Source of the DNA: Dehalococcoidia bacterium | GTDB taxonomy: Bacteria; Chloroflexota; Dehalococcoidia; Tepidiformales; Tepidiformaceae | NCBI GenBank assembly: GCA_020432045.1 | Contig: JAGQHB010000031.1 | Coordinates: 1-59,977 of the forward strand | Length of the DNA: 59,977 nucleotides | Reading direction: 5' to 3' | Shown here: positions 16,269 through 24,545 of the stretch, piece after piece | Position numbering within the stretch: position 1 is the first letter of the stretch | Layout of the letters: each line of letters starts with the position of its first letter | The notes under the pieces: model-generated | Told to the model about the DNA's origin: nothing | The model's database searches: none | What the model saw: the letters and a program-made list of their open reading frames with translations, nothing else | Made by a program: the position numbers and the translations under genes

Positions 16269-16943
16269 GTGAGCAACGACTTCACCTGCACAAACTGTGG
16301 CGACCCGTTCACCATTTCTGCGACGGCTCGTGCGAAGTATCCGAACTGGACGCCGTCCACCTGTTTGAAGTGCCGCGGCACGCGCGTCTCGGAGAGCCCG
16401 GCAGCAACGCAGTCCAAGACCGCCCCGAAGGCGAGACGCCCCGGCGGCACCGTGACGCGTGAGCTGAACCTGCCGGTCGCCGAGATCCTCGATCGGTTCA
16501 CCGAGGGACCGGATACGGGCGTCTTCACCGACGGCTCATGCGCGGGCAACCCTGGCCCCGGTGGCTGGGGCGCCGTCTGGGTTGAAGGCGGCAAGATCAT
16601 CGCCGAGAAGCATGGCAACGACCCCGCGACGACCAACAACCGCATGGAGTTGATGGCGATGATCGCCGGGCTGGAGATGCTGGCGCCCGAGGACGAGATC
16701 ACCATCTATTCGGACAGCCAGCTCGTCGTGAACACGCTGACGAAGTGGGCGGCTGGCTGGGAGAAGCGGGGATGGGAGCGCAAGGAAGGCCCCGTGAAAA
16801 ACCTTGAGCTGGTCCAGAAAGCATGGGCGCTGGTGAAACAACGGCCGAAGGCACGGTTGGAATGGATCCGCGCGCACGATGGCTCGCGCTGGAACGAATA
16901 CGCGGATGCGCTGAGCACGGCGTACCTGCGCGAGGTGGTCTGA
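16269..16943 (+). CDS. rnhA: Ribonuclease HI with N-terminal zinc-ribbon-like domain
   Basis: A 224-residue protein. Residues 5-40 hold two CxxC pairs (CTNCGDPF and CLKCRG), a likely zinc-binding module. The RNase H1 domain follows from about residue 77: GVFTDGSCAGNPGPGGWG carries the first catalytic Asp, MELMAMIAGL the Glu, IYSDSQLVVNTL the second Asp, and WNEYADALS the last. This enzyme cuts RNA in RNA-DNA hybrids. GTG 16269 is chosen because it just precedes the first Cys pair and TACGCT lies 7 nt upstream. The Nudix gene starts 1 nt after its stop. Confidence 0.92.
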   Translation: MSNDFTCTNCGDPFTISATARAKYPNWTPSTCLKCRGTRVSESPAATQSKTAPKARRPGGTVTRELNLPVAEILDRFTEGPDTGVFTDGSCAGNPGPGGWGAVWVEGGKIIAEKHGNDPATTNNRMELMAMIAGLEMLAPEDEITIYSDSQLVVNTLTKWAAGWEKRGWERKEGPVKNLELVQKAWALVKQRPKARLEWIRAHDGSRWNEYADALSTAYLREVV

Positions 16944-16944
16944 G

Positions 16945-17418
16945 TTGCAGCGGCATTTCACGGTCACGGGCTTCGTCTCCGCGGACGGCAAGACGGCGCT
17001 CCACTGGCACAAGTTCGGGATGTGGTTGCCGCCGGGCGGGCATATCGAAGCGGACGAGGACCCGGTGCAGGCCACGCTGCGAGAGGTACTGGAAGAGACG
17101 GGACTGGAAGTAGAACTCGTGCCCTCGGAGGCACCGTTCCCTTATCAGTCGCCGCCGCAACTGCCGCCACCGGCGACCATCGGCGTGTTCGAGATTCCGT
17201 CGGATGGCTCGCTGAAGGAGCCGCATCAGCACATCGACTTCATCTACTTCACGCGGCCACGTGCGCTTGCGCTGCCGGAAACGGATGGCTGGTGCTGGGT
17301 GGACGCGGCAACCCTGCGGGATAACGTGCCACTGGCGCCGCCGTCCGGGGGCAACCCGGTCTACATCGCGGACGATGTGCGGGAGCTTGGGCTGGCAGCG
17401 ATCGCGGCGGTGGGTTAG
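16945..17418 (+). CDS. Nudix hydrolase
   Basis: A 157-residue Nudix hydrolase. The Nudix box reads GGHIEADEDPVQATLREVLE followed by ETGLE at about residues 32-56, intact with the metal-binding REVLEE core. These enzymes cleave nucleoside diphosphates linked to another moiety; the substrate cannot be assigned. The start is TTG 16945, one base after the RNase HI stop, indicating an operon. Its stop is convergent with the small sulfur-carrier gene. Confidence 0.9.
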   Translation: MQRHFTVTGFVSADGKTALHWHKFGMWLPPGGHIEADEDPVQATLREVLEETGLEVELVPSEAPFPYQSPPQLPPPATIGVFEIPSDGSLKEPHQHIDFIYFTRPRALALPETDGWCWVDAATLRDNVPLAPPSGGNPVYIADDVRELGLAAIAAVG

Positions 17419-17423
17419 GCCGC

Positions 17424-17663
17424 CTATCCGCCCTGGATGCTGACCATGAATTCGAGCGTATCGCCGTCCTTGAGTGCGGTGGTTTGGTCGGCCTGCGAAT
17501 CGTTAATCACGACCATCACGGCCTCGGCGTCGGCTTCGTTGAAGCCTTCGGCGGTGAAGACGGCGAGTGGGGTAAGCCCGGCTTTCCAGTCGACCGTGGT
17601 CGTCGGCTGCTTCGACTTCGTGCGCTTGATAAGCGTGGGGAACCACTTCACTTCGACGGCCAT
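17424..17663 (-). CDS. MoaD/ThiS-family sulfur carrier
   Basis: A 79-residue ubiquitin-like protein ending in the required C-terminal GG (FMVSIQGG), which in this family is adenylated and thiocarboxylated to carry sulfur. The beta-grasp pattern VEVKWFPTLI at the start and LKDGDTLEFM near the end fit. No moaE, thiG or activating enzyme adjoins it, so molybdopterin, thiamine or another pathway cannot be decided. GGAG lies 6 nt before the ATG. Confidence 0.8.
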   Translation of the reverse strand: MAVEVKWFPTLIKRTKSKQPTTTVDWKAGLTPLAVFTAEGFNEADAEAVMVVINDSQADQTTALKDGDTLEFMVSIQGG

Positions 17664-17757
17664 GGACTGCTCCTCGGGCAGGGTTGTGCTCCGATCTTAG
17701 CGTGTCCGGGAGCCGCAGTGGCTGACACAGGCAACGGCATCCAGAAGCGACGCCCGG

Positions 17758-18402
17758 TCAGGAATCGAGCCAGCTGACGTCGCCGTGCAGGTCCGGGTCG
17801 TGCTCCTTCGCCGCGAACACCTCGTATTCGGCCCTGGAAAGATCAATCGTTGTCGTGGCGCCGTGGCCGGGCCAGATGGTGGTGTTGCCGGGGAGTGTGT
17901 AGAGCCGCGAGGTGATCGACTCAAGTTCCTGCTTGAGCAGAGCATTGCTGCCAGAACGGCCCGGACCGCCGGGAAAGAGCGTGTCACCGACGAAGGCATG
18001 GGCACCGGTCACGAAGGTCGTGCTGCCGGGGGTGTGGCCCGGGTTGTGGATAGCGCGGAATGCGAGGGAGCCCATCTTCACCGTTTCACCGTGGGCTACG
18101 GCCGTGTCGCGGTGCCCCTCGGCAAGGTTCGTCTCTTCAGCGCCGGCGTACACATGGCAGCCGTATTTCTGTTTAAGACCATCGATACCTGGCGTGTGGT
18201 CGAAATGGGAGTGGGTGAGTAGGATCGCCTTCGGCTGCACCCCTGCCTCTTCGGCGACGGCGATCAGTTCCTCTGCGGTGCCCGGCGCATCGACAAATGC
18301 GGACTCGCCGGTGGCCCGGTCAACAACGATGTAGATATTGTTTCCGAACCCCACGGGGCCGGCCGAGATAATCGAAAGATCCCCGTCATCGTGGCGCTGC
18401 AT
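17758..18402 (-). CDS. Metallo-beta-lactamase-fold hydrolase
   Basis: A 214-residue single-domain hydrolase of the glyoxalase II-like type. The metal-binding motif THSHFDHTPG is at about residues 62-71, with NPGHTPGS near 120, FVGDTLFPGGPGRSG near 137 and WPGHGATT near 177. All expected His/Asp ligands appear present. GGAGGAG precedes the ATG at 18402. The substrate, possibly a glutathione- or other thiol ester, is not determined. Confidence 0.9.
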   Translation of the reverse strand: MQRHDDGDLSIISAGPVGFGNNIYIVVDRATGESAFVDAPGTAEELIAVAEEAGVQPKAILLTHSHFDHTPGIDGLKQKYGCHVYAGAEETNLAEGHRDTAVAHGETVKMGSLAFRAIHNPGHTPGSTTFVTGAHAFVGDTLFPGGPGRSGSNALLKQELESITSRLYTLPGNTTIWPGHGATTTIDLSRAEYEVFAAKEHDPDLHGDVSWLDS

Positions 18403-18558
18403 GGCATCTCCTCCTGCTGTACATGGGCTAGCGTAGCGACCGCTGGCAGCCATTGCGACCCATACACCAGCCGCTGAAAGCGGCTGCAAGAGCCCAAAGC
18501 GGCAATAGAAATGGTGAATCGGTCATGTGACGACAGGCCGTATCGAGTGTCCGCCCGG

Positions 18559-18589
18559 TTGCATCTACACGGATGGCCGATGCTATAGT
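18559..18589 (+). promoter_or_regulatory. Possible promoter of the propeller gene
   Basis: TTGCAT (18559-18564) and TATAGT (18584-18589) are separated by 19 nt, slightly long. Transcription would begin near 18596, about 50 nt before the proposed start codon. Confidence 0.35.
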
Positions 18590-18647
18590 CGAACATTCGG
18601 ACGTAGCGGGGTGCCTGTTTCGGCAGGGCGTCCGGGTGTGTATTGTC

Positions 18648-21098
18648 ATGCCCCACCCCGATCCTGAGTCGAGAAGGACGGCCAACGGTTTGACCGAACC
18701 GCTCCAAATAGGCCAATTCGCGATCGTGGACCACGAGCCCGTGGAACGCGGCCCGAACGCCGGAACTTTCCAGGGCAAGGGGCCCGCGGGCGAGCGAGCG
18801 GAGCTCTACCTGCTTGCGGAAGGCACGACGCCCGCCGGCGAATCGTTCGCCGGTCATGTGATCTCGAGTGCGGGCCAGCGATGGCAAACGCTCGACATCA
18901 GTGTGACCGGTGCGCTTCGCGACGTGTTCGCCGAAGCGGATGGCAGCCTCCGCGAATGGAACCGCAAGAGCATCGCGCAGCACCGTGTCCGTATCGGCCT
19001 GACGGCGATCGCGCGCAAGGCCGGCCAGACGATCCTCGCCCAGGCCGGGCCATCGGTGGTGTTCCACTGGATGCCCGAAGGCGTGCAGGTGTACGCACCC
19101 GATGAGGAGTTTGCGACGCCGCTTGGCATGAACGAAAAGGCCGAGCCGCAGCTGCGCCGGATCGACGTCCGCACGGGTGACCGGCTGCTGCTGATCTCGA
19201 CCGCTGCCCTGTCCGAGATGGATGACAACATCGTCGCCGGGATCCTTGGACTGCCGGCCGACACGGTGCTGCCTAATCTATTCCGGCGCGTGCGCAGTCT
19301 GCGCGATGTGACCGCACTGCTCCTCGCCGGCGAATCTGGCGCCCAGTCGATGCTGCCGCCGGGTGAGAGCGACGGGGTCATCGGCGGGGGAGCGGACGGG
19401 ACGGAGCGTGGCGGCGAAGCGCGGCCCGGATTTCAGCCGAGTCTGTTTATCAGCGACCGGGCTGAGGACGATGTCGCCGTTGCCCGCCGCCAGATCATGG
19501 CCGTCACGGAGCGACTGCGAGCCCGGGAAGCGGTCCAGCCATCGCTTGCCACGAGCAGCGCCGTCCCGGCGCCGTTGCGGCGCGCAGCCGGTGGTGAAGA
19601 GTTCCGGGGCTACATCGAAACGCGAACGTCCGCCTCCGTTGGCGCAGGGACAATGACGCCGGGCCGGTACCTCGCGGTCCAGGCCGAGCCTCCCAAGTCC
19701 GAACACACTGGCAGCCGCCGGGAAGCAAGTTTCTCCCGGAGCCTTTCGCGACGGCGGGCAGCGGCGCCGCCAGTTCGCCCCGTAAGTGACGCACCTCTTG
19801 CAGCGGAGATGGCGGCCGACCGCATCGCATCACAGCAGCCGGTGGCACTCTCGTCCACGGGTGTCGAGTCGCTGGTCAGCGACGGTGGAGCGGCGATGGA
19901 GACGACGCCGCTCGTAAAGGTCCGCTCGTCTTCCGGTGGCCGCTGGCGCCCGGATGGACCACTTTCGCGCCGCGAGCTGATCCCGGCGGGGAGCCTGCCG
20001 CCGACCTGGATGATCATCGCCGCCGGACTGGCCGTGCTGCTGGTGGTCGTTGGGTTCATCGCCGGACCACGGCTCATCGGCCGGAGCGACGACGAACGGT
20101 TTATCTCGCTGGTGAACGATGCCGAGCGGAACCTCGCCTCTGCGAGGGCTCTCCAGGACCCGGCACAGCGCCGCGAAGCACTCACAGCAGCGCAGGCACA
20201 GCTCCTCGAAGCGCGCGGCCTCGCCCCGGAATCGACAGAGGTGAGCCGCCTCCTGTTGGAAGTAACCGACGGACTGAATCAGCTCGACGGGGTTCGGGCG
20301 CCGGCCAAAGTGGAAGCTATTGCCGATCTCCGCCAGTTTGGCGAGCGGCCGCTGACCCCGGACACGATCGTTGCCGGCGGGGGCCAGCTGTTCCTGCTCG
20401 ATGGGAGCGGGGAGCAGGTGGTTGAAGTCGCACTTGATGGCGGTGCAACCCGCTCCGTCTACAAGACCGACGCAAGCCTCGGACAGGGGCGGCCTATCGC
20501 GATCGCCTACTACGAAACATCGGATGTGGGGGCGCCGGCGCTCCTCGTGGCCGACGCAAACAAAAAACTCTGGCTGGTGAGCGATCGCGAGGCACGACAG
20601 CTGCCCTTCGCCGTCACCGGCGGTGTGACGGACATCGCCACGCGCGGCCAGGAACTGTTCGTACTCGATGCGAGCGCGAAGGCGGTGTTCCGGATGGCGC
20701 CGAGCGACGGCGGCTTCGTGAGCCCCTCGAAGGTCGCCGAAGGCGACGATCTGACGAATGCGGCGCGGCTCACGATCGATGGCGACGAGATCTTTACGTC
20801 TGACAAGGACGGAACAATCCACCGCTTCGCCGGGAAGCTTGCGCTGACGATGTCAACGGCAGGAATCGACAAGCCGTTGACCGCCGCGCGGCGGGCCTCG
20901 CCGGTCGGCGAGGATGGCGAGGTCGCAGTGCTCGACCCGGCGAACGACCGGATCGTGGTCTTGCGCCGCGACGGCACCTTTGCCTACCAGTACCGGCATG
21001 CGGATTTCGCGGCGAGTGCCGCGATGGCCATCGATAGCGGCGTCGTTTACCTGTTCAGCGGCGGCTATTTACGGCAGGTAACACTGACCACGGACTAG
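18648..21098 (+). CDS. Membrane protein: degenerate PP2C-like domain plus beta-propeller
   Basis: An 816-residue protein. Residues 15-205 resemble a PPM/PP2C phosphatase: NRKSIAQHRVRIGLTAIARK, then AGPSVVFHWMPEG, then GDRLLLISTAAL, where active enzymes have TDG in place of TAA. No aspartates matching the metal sites are evident, so it is probably inactive. A low-complexity region to about 440, one membrane segment (about 452-474) and a short helical segment precede an extracytoplasmic propeller of repeated strands (LFLLDGSGEQVVEVALDGG and others) to the end. Start is uncertain: ATG 18648 or TTG 18690. Sensor role is inferred. Confidence 0.6.
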   Translation: MPHPDPESRRTANGLTEPLQIGQFAIVDHEPVERGPNAGTFQGKGPAGERAELYLLAEGTTPAGESFAGHVISSAGQRWQTLDISVTGALRDVFAEADGSLREWNRKSIAQHRVRIGLTAIARKAGQTILAQAGPSVVFHWMPEGVQVYAPDEEFATPLGMNEKAEPQLRRIDVRTGDRLLLISTAALSEMDDNIVAGILGLPADTVLPNLFRRVRSLRDVTALLLAGESGAQSMLPPGESDGVIGGGADGTERGGEARPGFQPSLFISDRAEDDVAVARRQIMAVTERLRAREAVQPSLATSSAVPAPLRRAAGGEEFRGYIETRTSASVGAGTMTPGRYLAVQAEPPKSEHTGSRREASFSRSLSRRRAAAPPVRPVSDAPLAAEMAADRIASQQPVALSSTGVESLVSDGGAAMETTPLVKVRSSSGGRWRPDGPLSRRELIPAGSLPPTWMIIAAGLAVLLVVVGFIAGPRLIGRSDDERFISLVNDAERNLASARALQDPAQRREALTAAQAQLLEARGLAPESTEVSRLLLEVTDGLNQLDGVRAPAKVEAIADLRQFGERPLTPDTIVAGGGQLFLLDGSGEQVVEVALDGGATRSVYKTDASLGQGRPIAIAYYETSDVGAPALLVADANKKLWLVSDREARQLPFAVTGGVTDIATRGQELFVLDASAKAVFRMAPSDGGFVSPSKVAEGDDLTNAARLTIDGDEIFTSDKDGTIHRFAGKLALTMSTAGIDKPLTAARRASPVGEDGEVAVLDPANDRIVVLRRDGTFAYQYRHADFAASAAMAIDSGVVYLFSGGYLRQVTLTTD

Positions 21099-21165
21099 GC
21101 CACCAAACCTTCACGCGGCGGAGATGACGCACACGCGAAACGGTGCAATACTGCCGGAAGCTACC

Positions 21166-21606
21166 ATGACATCGATCGAATCCGCAGGAATGCAAGATTT
21201 GGCAGGTTTGCCAGCGGGCCAGGTGAACCGCCACCGCCTCGTGCGCTGGTTGTTCGCAGGCCTCGGCTTCCTACTCACGGGTATCGGCATCCTGGGCATG
21301 ATCCTCCCATTGCTGCCCACGACGGTATTCCTCCTGGGTGCGGCCGGGTGCTTCGCCAAGGCCTCTCCGGGCGCCTACAAGTGGCTCACGACAAACCGCC
21401 TGTTTGGCAGCTACCTTCGAAACTACCGCGAGCACAAGGGTGCGACGCTCGGCACGAAGATCTTTTCGATCTCGACCCTCTGGGTTGGACTCGGGTTTTC
21501 AGGGTTCGTCATCGGCCCGGTGTGGTGGGTCGACCTGGTGCTGGGCGCGGTTGCGGTCGGTGTCACGTGGCATCTGGTCAGCCTGAAGACACTCCCCCGT
21601 TCGTAG
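21166..21606 (+). CDS. YbaN/DUF454 family membrane protein
   Basis: A 146-residue inner-membrane protein of the YbaN-like DUF454 family. The block GILGMILPLLPTTVFLLGAAGCFAKAS, given here by its core LPLLPTTVFLL at about residues 44-54, followed by SPGAYKWLTTNRLFG, is diagnostic. Three hydrophobic segments. Function unknown. ATG 21166 is preferred to ATG 21124 by family length, although neither has a clear ribosome-binding site. Confidence 0.8.
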   Translation: MTSIESAGMQDLAGLPAGQVNRHRLVRWLFAGLGFLLTGIGILGMILPLLPTTVFLLGAAGCFAKASPGAYKWLTTNRLFGSYLRNYREHKGATLGTKIFSISTLWVGLGFSGFVIGPVWWVDLVLGAVAVGVTWHLVSLKTLPRS

Positions 21607-21646
21607 CGGCCTGTTGGGCGCGACCCACGCTGCCGATCCTTTGAAC

Positions 21647-21904
21647 ATGGCCTCATTCTGGAAGCACGCCGTCCGCACGCCGATGCTTGGCATCACCGTC
21701 GCATTTATCGCGCTGGGTTGGTGGGGCGCACTGGATTGGGGCCCGGCACTGTCAGCCGCCACGATTGCCGCGCTCATAGCCAAGGCCGCAGACTCGTTCG
21801 CACGACGCTACGACGAGGACGACGAGCCGCCCGCGATCATCACGGATCTCCCCTCGACGCCTTCCTACCGGCAGTACGAAAACAAGTACGACCGCGCCGC
21901 GTAG
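21647..21904 (+). CDS. Small membrane protein
   Basis: An 85-residue protein with two hydrophobic segments (GITVAFIALGWWGAL and ALSAATIAALIA) and an acidic soluble tail containing YDEDDEPPA and SYRQYENKYD. No family recognised. GATCCT ends 6 nt before the ATG, one base off the TANNNT pattern. It follows the YbaN-like gene by 40 nt and may be cotranscribed. Confidence 0.5.
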   Translation: MASFWKHAVRTPMLGITVAFIALGWWGALDWGPALSAATIAALIAKAADSFARRYDEDDEPPAIITDLPSTPSYRQYENKYDRAA

Positions 21905-21992
21905 CCCGTATCCATCGTCCTGGCCAGCCAGCACACCGAATCTCCGGTACAACGATACGTGCACTGTCACGTCCTGGCGGACCGGCGGCCAA

Positions 21993-21998
21993 TAGACT
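21993..21998 (+). promoter_or_regulatory. -10-like hexamer
   Basis: TAGACT ends 6 nt before the ATG at 22005. Confidence 0.4.
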
Positions 21999-22004
21999 GC
22001 GCCG

Positions 22005-22865
22005 ATGGCCACATTCAGGGTCCGCCCGCTCATCCCCGATGATGCATCGTCCGCGGACGACGCCGTGCGGGAGGCGTTTGAAGGGCTGGAGACTGACTTT
22101 CCCGGCTGCGAGGAAGCGCTCGCTCGCGGGCTGCTTTTGCTAACGCAGACCGGCTCGCGCGTGCTCATCGCGGAAGATGCCGCAGGCTTCGCTGGCGTCG
22201 TCCGCTGGTGGGATGACGACGGCATCGCCTGGTTCGACCTGCTGACGGCCGCTGCCGTATGGGCAGGCCTCGCCCTGCTGCGGGAAGTCGAGCGATCGGC
22301 ACAGGAACAGGGATTGCGGCTGGTGCGCGTACATATCCCCGAAGATGGTGCGCTGGAGGGCTACTTCTGGCGCGCCGGCTACCGCGAGGTTGGCCGTGAG
22401 GGCGGTCAGCTGTTGCTCGAACGCCGACTGCCGCTGCTCACCGTGCGGGCGCAGCGCCGGGCCGACGCGGCCGGAATCGCGGCGCTCACGGGCGCCGACC
22501 CGTGGCCATTCGAACAGGGCGCGCGGCCGGGCTGGTTCGTCCTGGCAGACGGCGAGCGGATCTGCGGGACCGCGGCCGTACGCGAGGTCTCGCCCGGCAT
22601 GGCGCTGGTCCATTCCATCGAATTGGACGAGGCACACCGGGGCCGCGGTATCGAAACCTGGATGCTCGAACGGGCGGCCGAATGGGCGGAGACACACGGG
22701 GCGTTCGCGGTGGAAACGGAATCAGCGATCATCCCGGACGCGCTTGAGCGTGACCTGGAAGACCGCGGCTGGTTCCGAGAAGGCGAGCGGTACGTGCGGA
22801 GGGCGGTGGGGGGGCCCGTCGAAGGGGACGGCCCCGACCGTCCCTTCGGCAACGACGAGTGGTGA
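22005..22865 (+). CDS. Tandem GNAT acetyltransferase
   Basis: A 286-residue protein with two GNAT-like halves. The second (about residues 147-270) keeps the acetyl-CoA-binding pattern in ELDEAHRGRGIETWMLERAA, close to the Q/RxxGxG/A motif. The first half (residues 1-145) has the strand-helix order, with AVWAGLALLREVERSA, but lacks an obvious pyrophosphate-binding loop, so it may be inactive. The substrate is unknown. Its stop nearly abuts the convergent exported-protein gene. Confidence 0.75.
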   Translation: MATFRVRPLIPDDASSADDAVREAFEGLETDFPGCEEALARGLLLLTQTGSRVLIAEDAAGFAGVVRWWDDDGIAWFDLLTAAAVWAGLALLREVERSAQEQGLRLVRVHIPEDGALEGYFWRAGYREVGREGGQLLLERRLPLLTVRAQRRADAAGIAALTGADPWPFEQGARPGWFVLADGERICGTAAVREVSPGMALVHSIELDEAHRGRGIETWMLERAAEWAETHGAFAVETESAIIPDALERDLEDRGWFREGERYVRRAVGGPVEGDGPDRPFGNDEW

Positions 22866-22867
22866 GC

Positions 22868-23302
22868 CTAGTTTGAGTCCTCTTCTATCGGGCCTCGGGT
22901 CTGCCGCATCCAGACCTCCTGTACGTCATTCAGGTTTGCGTTGAGACATTCGTACATCTTCGTCCCGAACCGCTGAGCCTCCTCGGTGGTCGATCCGGCC
23001 GTGTAGCCGATGGTGGCGCCTTCTCCGGGCGCGGAGCCACGGGTCACCGTGGCCTCGAGCCCAGCTGCCGTCATGCATGCCTGGAATGCAGCGATTGCCT
23101 GATCATACTCCGCCGGCGTAACCACGCCGTCGGCGAGGGCGATGGCCTGCGCACCCGTGGCTCGCTGCTGAAAGTCCGCGGTCGTGGCCGGCCGCGCCCC
23201 GTCCTCCGCGAAGCCCGGGACGATTGCAGCCACCGCTCCAGCGGTCGCGACGATCCCGGCTGCCGCGGAAAGAACGAACATTCGGCGATTGCGTTTCATC
23301 AT
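22868..23302 (-). CDS. Exported protein, unknown function
   Basis: A 144-residue protein with a basic N-terminus and a hydrophobic segment (FVLSAAAGIVATAGAVAAIV) serving as signal peptide or anchor, then a small helical domain. The repeated pattern TPAEYDQAIAAFQACMTAAG and FGTKMYECLNANLNDVQEVW has two Cys that may pair. Similar small domains occur in exported proteins of Gram-positive-like bacteria; function unknown. GGGAC precedes a GTG-ATG-ATG cluster, so the start may be 23305, 23302 or 23299. It begins 12 nt after the stop of the preceding exported-protein gene. Confidence 0.6.
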   Translation of the reverse strand: MMKRNRRMFVLSAAAGIVATAGAVAAIVPGFAEDGARPATTADFQQRATGAQAIALADGVVTPAEYDQAIAAFQACMTAAGLEATVTRGSAPGEGATIGYTAGSTTEEAQRFGTKMYECLNANLNDVQEVWMRQTRGPIEEDSN

Positions 23303-23314
23303 CACTGTCCCTTC

Positions 23315-23728
23315 TTACGGATACGCGTGGGTTTCCATGGGACCGCTCTGGCTACCGCCGTTCTTGAGATAGTGGTAGCCGTAGATGCTGTTCGTCCAGT
23401 AGTTGTACAAGACGGCAGGGCCTTGATTGGTTCCCGGAGCATAGGCTTCATTGTGGTACGAATGCCAGGCGGAGTCGGAGCCCCAGAACCAACCATCGAC
23501 GACGAACGTGTACGAGCACGTTCCAGAATTCTTCCAGGTCGCAGCGATGTTATTGTGCGGTCCACTTTGTATGATCGAGTACCCGTGGAATGAGCAGCCA
23601 TTCCATGTCGAGTCGCCCTCAGCTGGATTCGCGGCCCGGGCAATGCCGAACGACATGACGAAGACCGCGAGGAGCCCCGCAGCGATCAATCTGCCGGGGC
23701 TGGGACGAGGGGACCAGATTGCGTTCAT
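23315..23728 (-). CDS. Secreted protein rich in aromatic residues
   Basis: A 137-residue secreted protein. A signal peptide with LIAAGLLAVFVMSFGIARA is followed by a mature part of about 100 residues rich in Trp, Tyr, Ser and Asn (WNGCSFHGYSII, GTCSYTFVVDGWFWG, YNYWTNSIYGYHYL), with two Cys likely to pair. It looks like a small beta-sandwich, bacteriocin-like or surface protein, but I do not recognise it. GGAGG lies 9 nt before ATG 23728. It forms an operon with the following exported-protein gene. Confidence 0.6.
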   Translation of the reverse strand: MNAIWSPRPSPGRLIAAGLLAVFVMSFGIARAANPAEGDSTWNGCSFHGYSIIQSGPHNNIAATWKNSGTCSYTFVVDGWFWGSDSAWHSYHNEAYAPGTNQGPAVLYNYWTNSIYGYHYLKNGGSQSGPMETHAYP

Positions 23729-23812
23729 TGATCGAGACCTCCACCGAGGTGGACGCCTGTGGCAAAGTAGCGTCCTTGGGTGAGGTGCCCTCCTTTCTCC
23801 GAGGGACACAGG

Positions 23813-23847
23813 GTCGCGCAGGGAGATGTGTCATCTCCCTGCGCGAC
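23813..23847. repeat. Perfect 16-bp inverted repeat
   Basis: GTCGCGCAGGGAGATG and its exact complement enclose a TGT loop. It lies between the DUF937 gene and the secreted-protein operon, both on the minus strand. No T-run follows on either strand, so it is either a terminator without a U tail or a structured 5' leader. Confidence 0.7.
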
Positions 23848-23886
23848 AAATCGATGAGGATTTGTAATCCCTCCGTAAAACGCGCC

Positions 23887-24504
23887 CTAACGCTTCTTCT
23901 GGAAGAACTTGCCGAGCAGCCCGCCGAGGCCTGACTGCTTTGGCGCCGCCTTCGCGGACGTTGAAGCGGTGGTGCTGCCGCCAGCGAGCCCGCCGAGCAG
24001 GTCGCCGAGGCCACCGGGGAGTTGCAGGCCACCACCGCCGCCGGAACCACCGCCGAGCATGCCCATGAGGTCGCCGATATCGAGGCCGCCGCCGGACTTC
24101 TGCCTTCCGAGGTAGCCCATGACGAGCGGGGCAAGCATTTTCAGGAGCTCGCCGCCCTGCATGTTGTCGAGGCCGCCGAGGGACGACACCTGCGACTGCA
24201 CAGCCGGGGTCTGCCCGCCAAAGACATGACCGAGAATCTTCTCGCCCTGGCGCTCTTCATAGGCGTCGAAGTAGTGGTCGTCATCCAGGACGGAGCCGTC
24301 GTGGTCTTTGTCGAGGGCGCTCGCGAGCGAAGCTGCGCCCTGCGGCTCCTTCGCGTTGCGGGCGAGTCCGGCGAGGATGGCGGGAATCGCCGTCGTCGCA
24401 GCGGAGCTGGCCTTGTCAGGCGGGACGCCGAGCTTTCCGGCGATCTGGTCCATCGCGCCGCGGCTTTGCAGCTGTTCCATCAACGAATCAACAAGTGATG
24501 TCAT
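23887..24504 (-). CDS. DUF937 family protein
   Basis: A 205-residue protein of the DUF937 family. Features are the N-terminal helices LVDSLMEQLQSRGAMDQIAG, AIPAILAGLARNA near residue 40, SALDKDHDGSVLDD, an EF-hand-like acidic loop near 66, and GEKILGHVFGGQ near 88. The C-terminus is Gly/Leu-rich with LPGGLGDLLGGLAGG and ends KKR. Function unknown. GGAGG lies 5 nt before ATG 24504. Confidence 0.82.
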   Translation of the reverse strand: MTSLVDSLMEQLQSRGAMDQIAGKLGVPPDKASSAATTAIPAILAGLARNAKEPQGAASLASALDKDHDGSVLDDDHYFDAYEERQGEKILGHVFGGQTPAVQSQVSSLGGLDNMQGGELLKMLAPLVMGYLGRQKSGGGLDIGDLMGMLGGGSGGGGGLQLPGGLGDLLGGLAGGSTTASTSAKAAPKQSGLGGLLGKFFQKKR

Positions 24505-24545
24505 ACATACCTCCGCTCCAGTATCGGCTGGACGGAGGTGCGGGG

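Noticed and set aside
23887-24504. Calcium-binding EF-hand protein from the DKDHDGSVLDD stretch
   Set aside because: A single loop-like match inside a DUF937 protein is not enough to call a calcium-binding domain.
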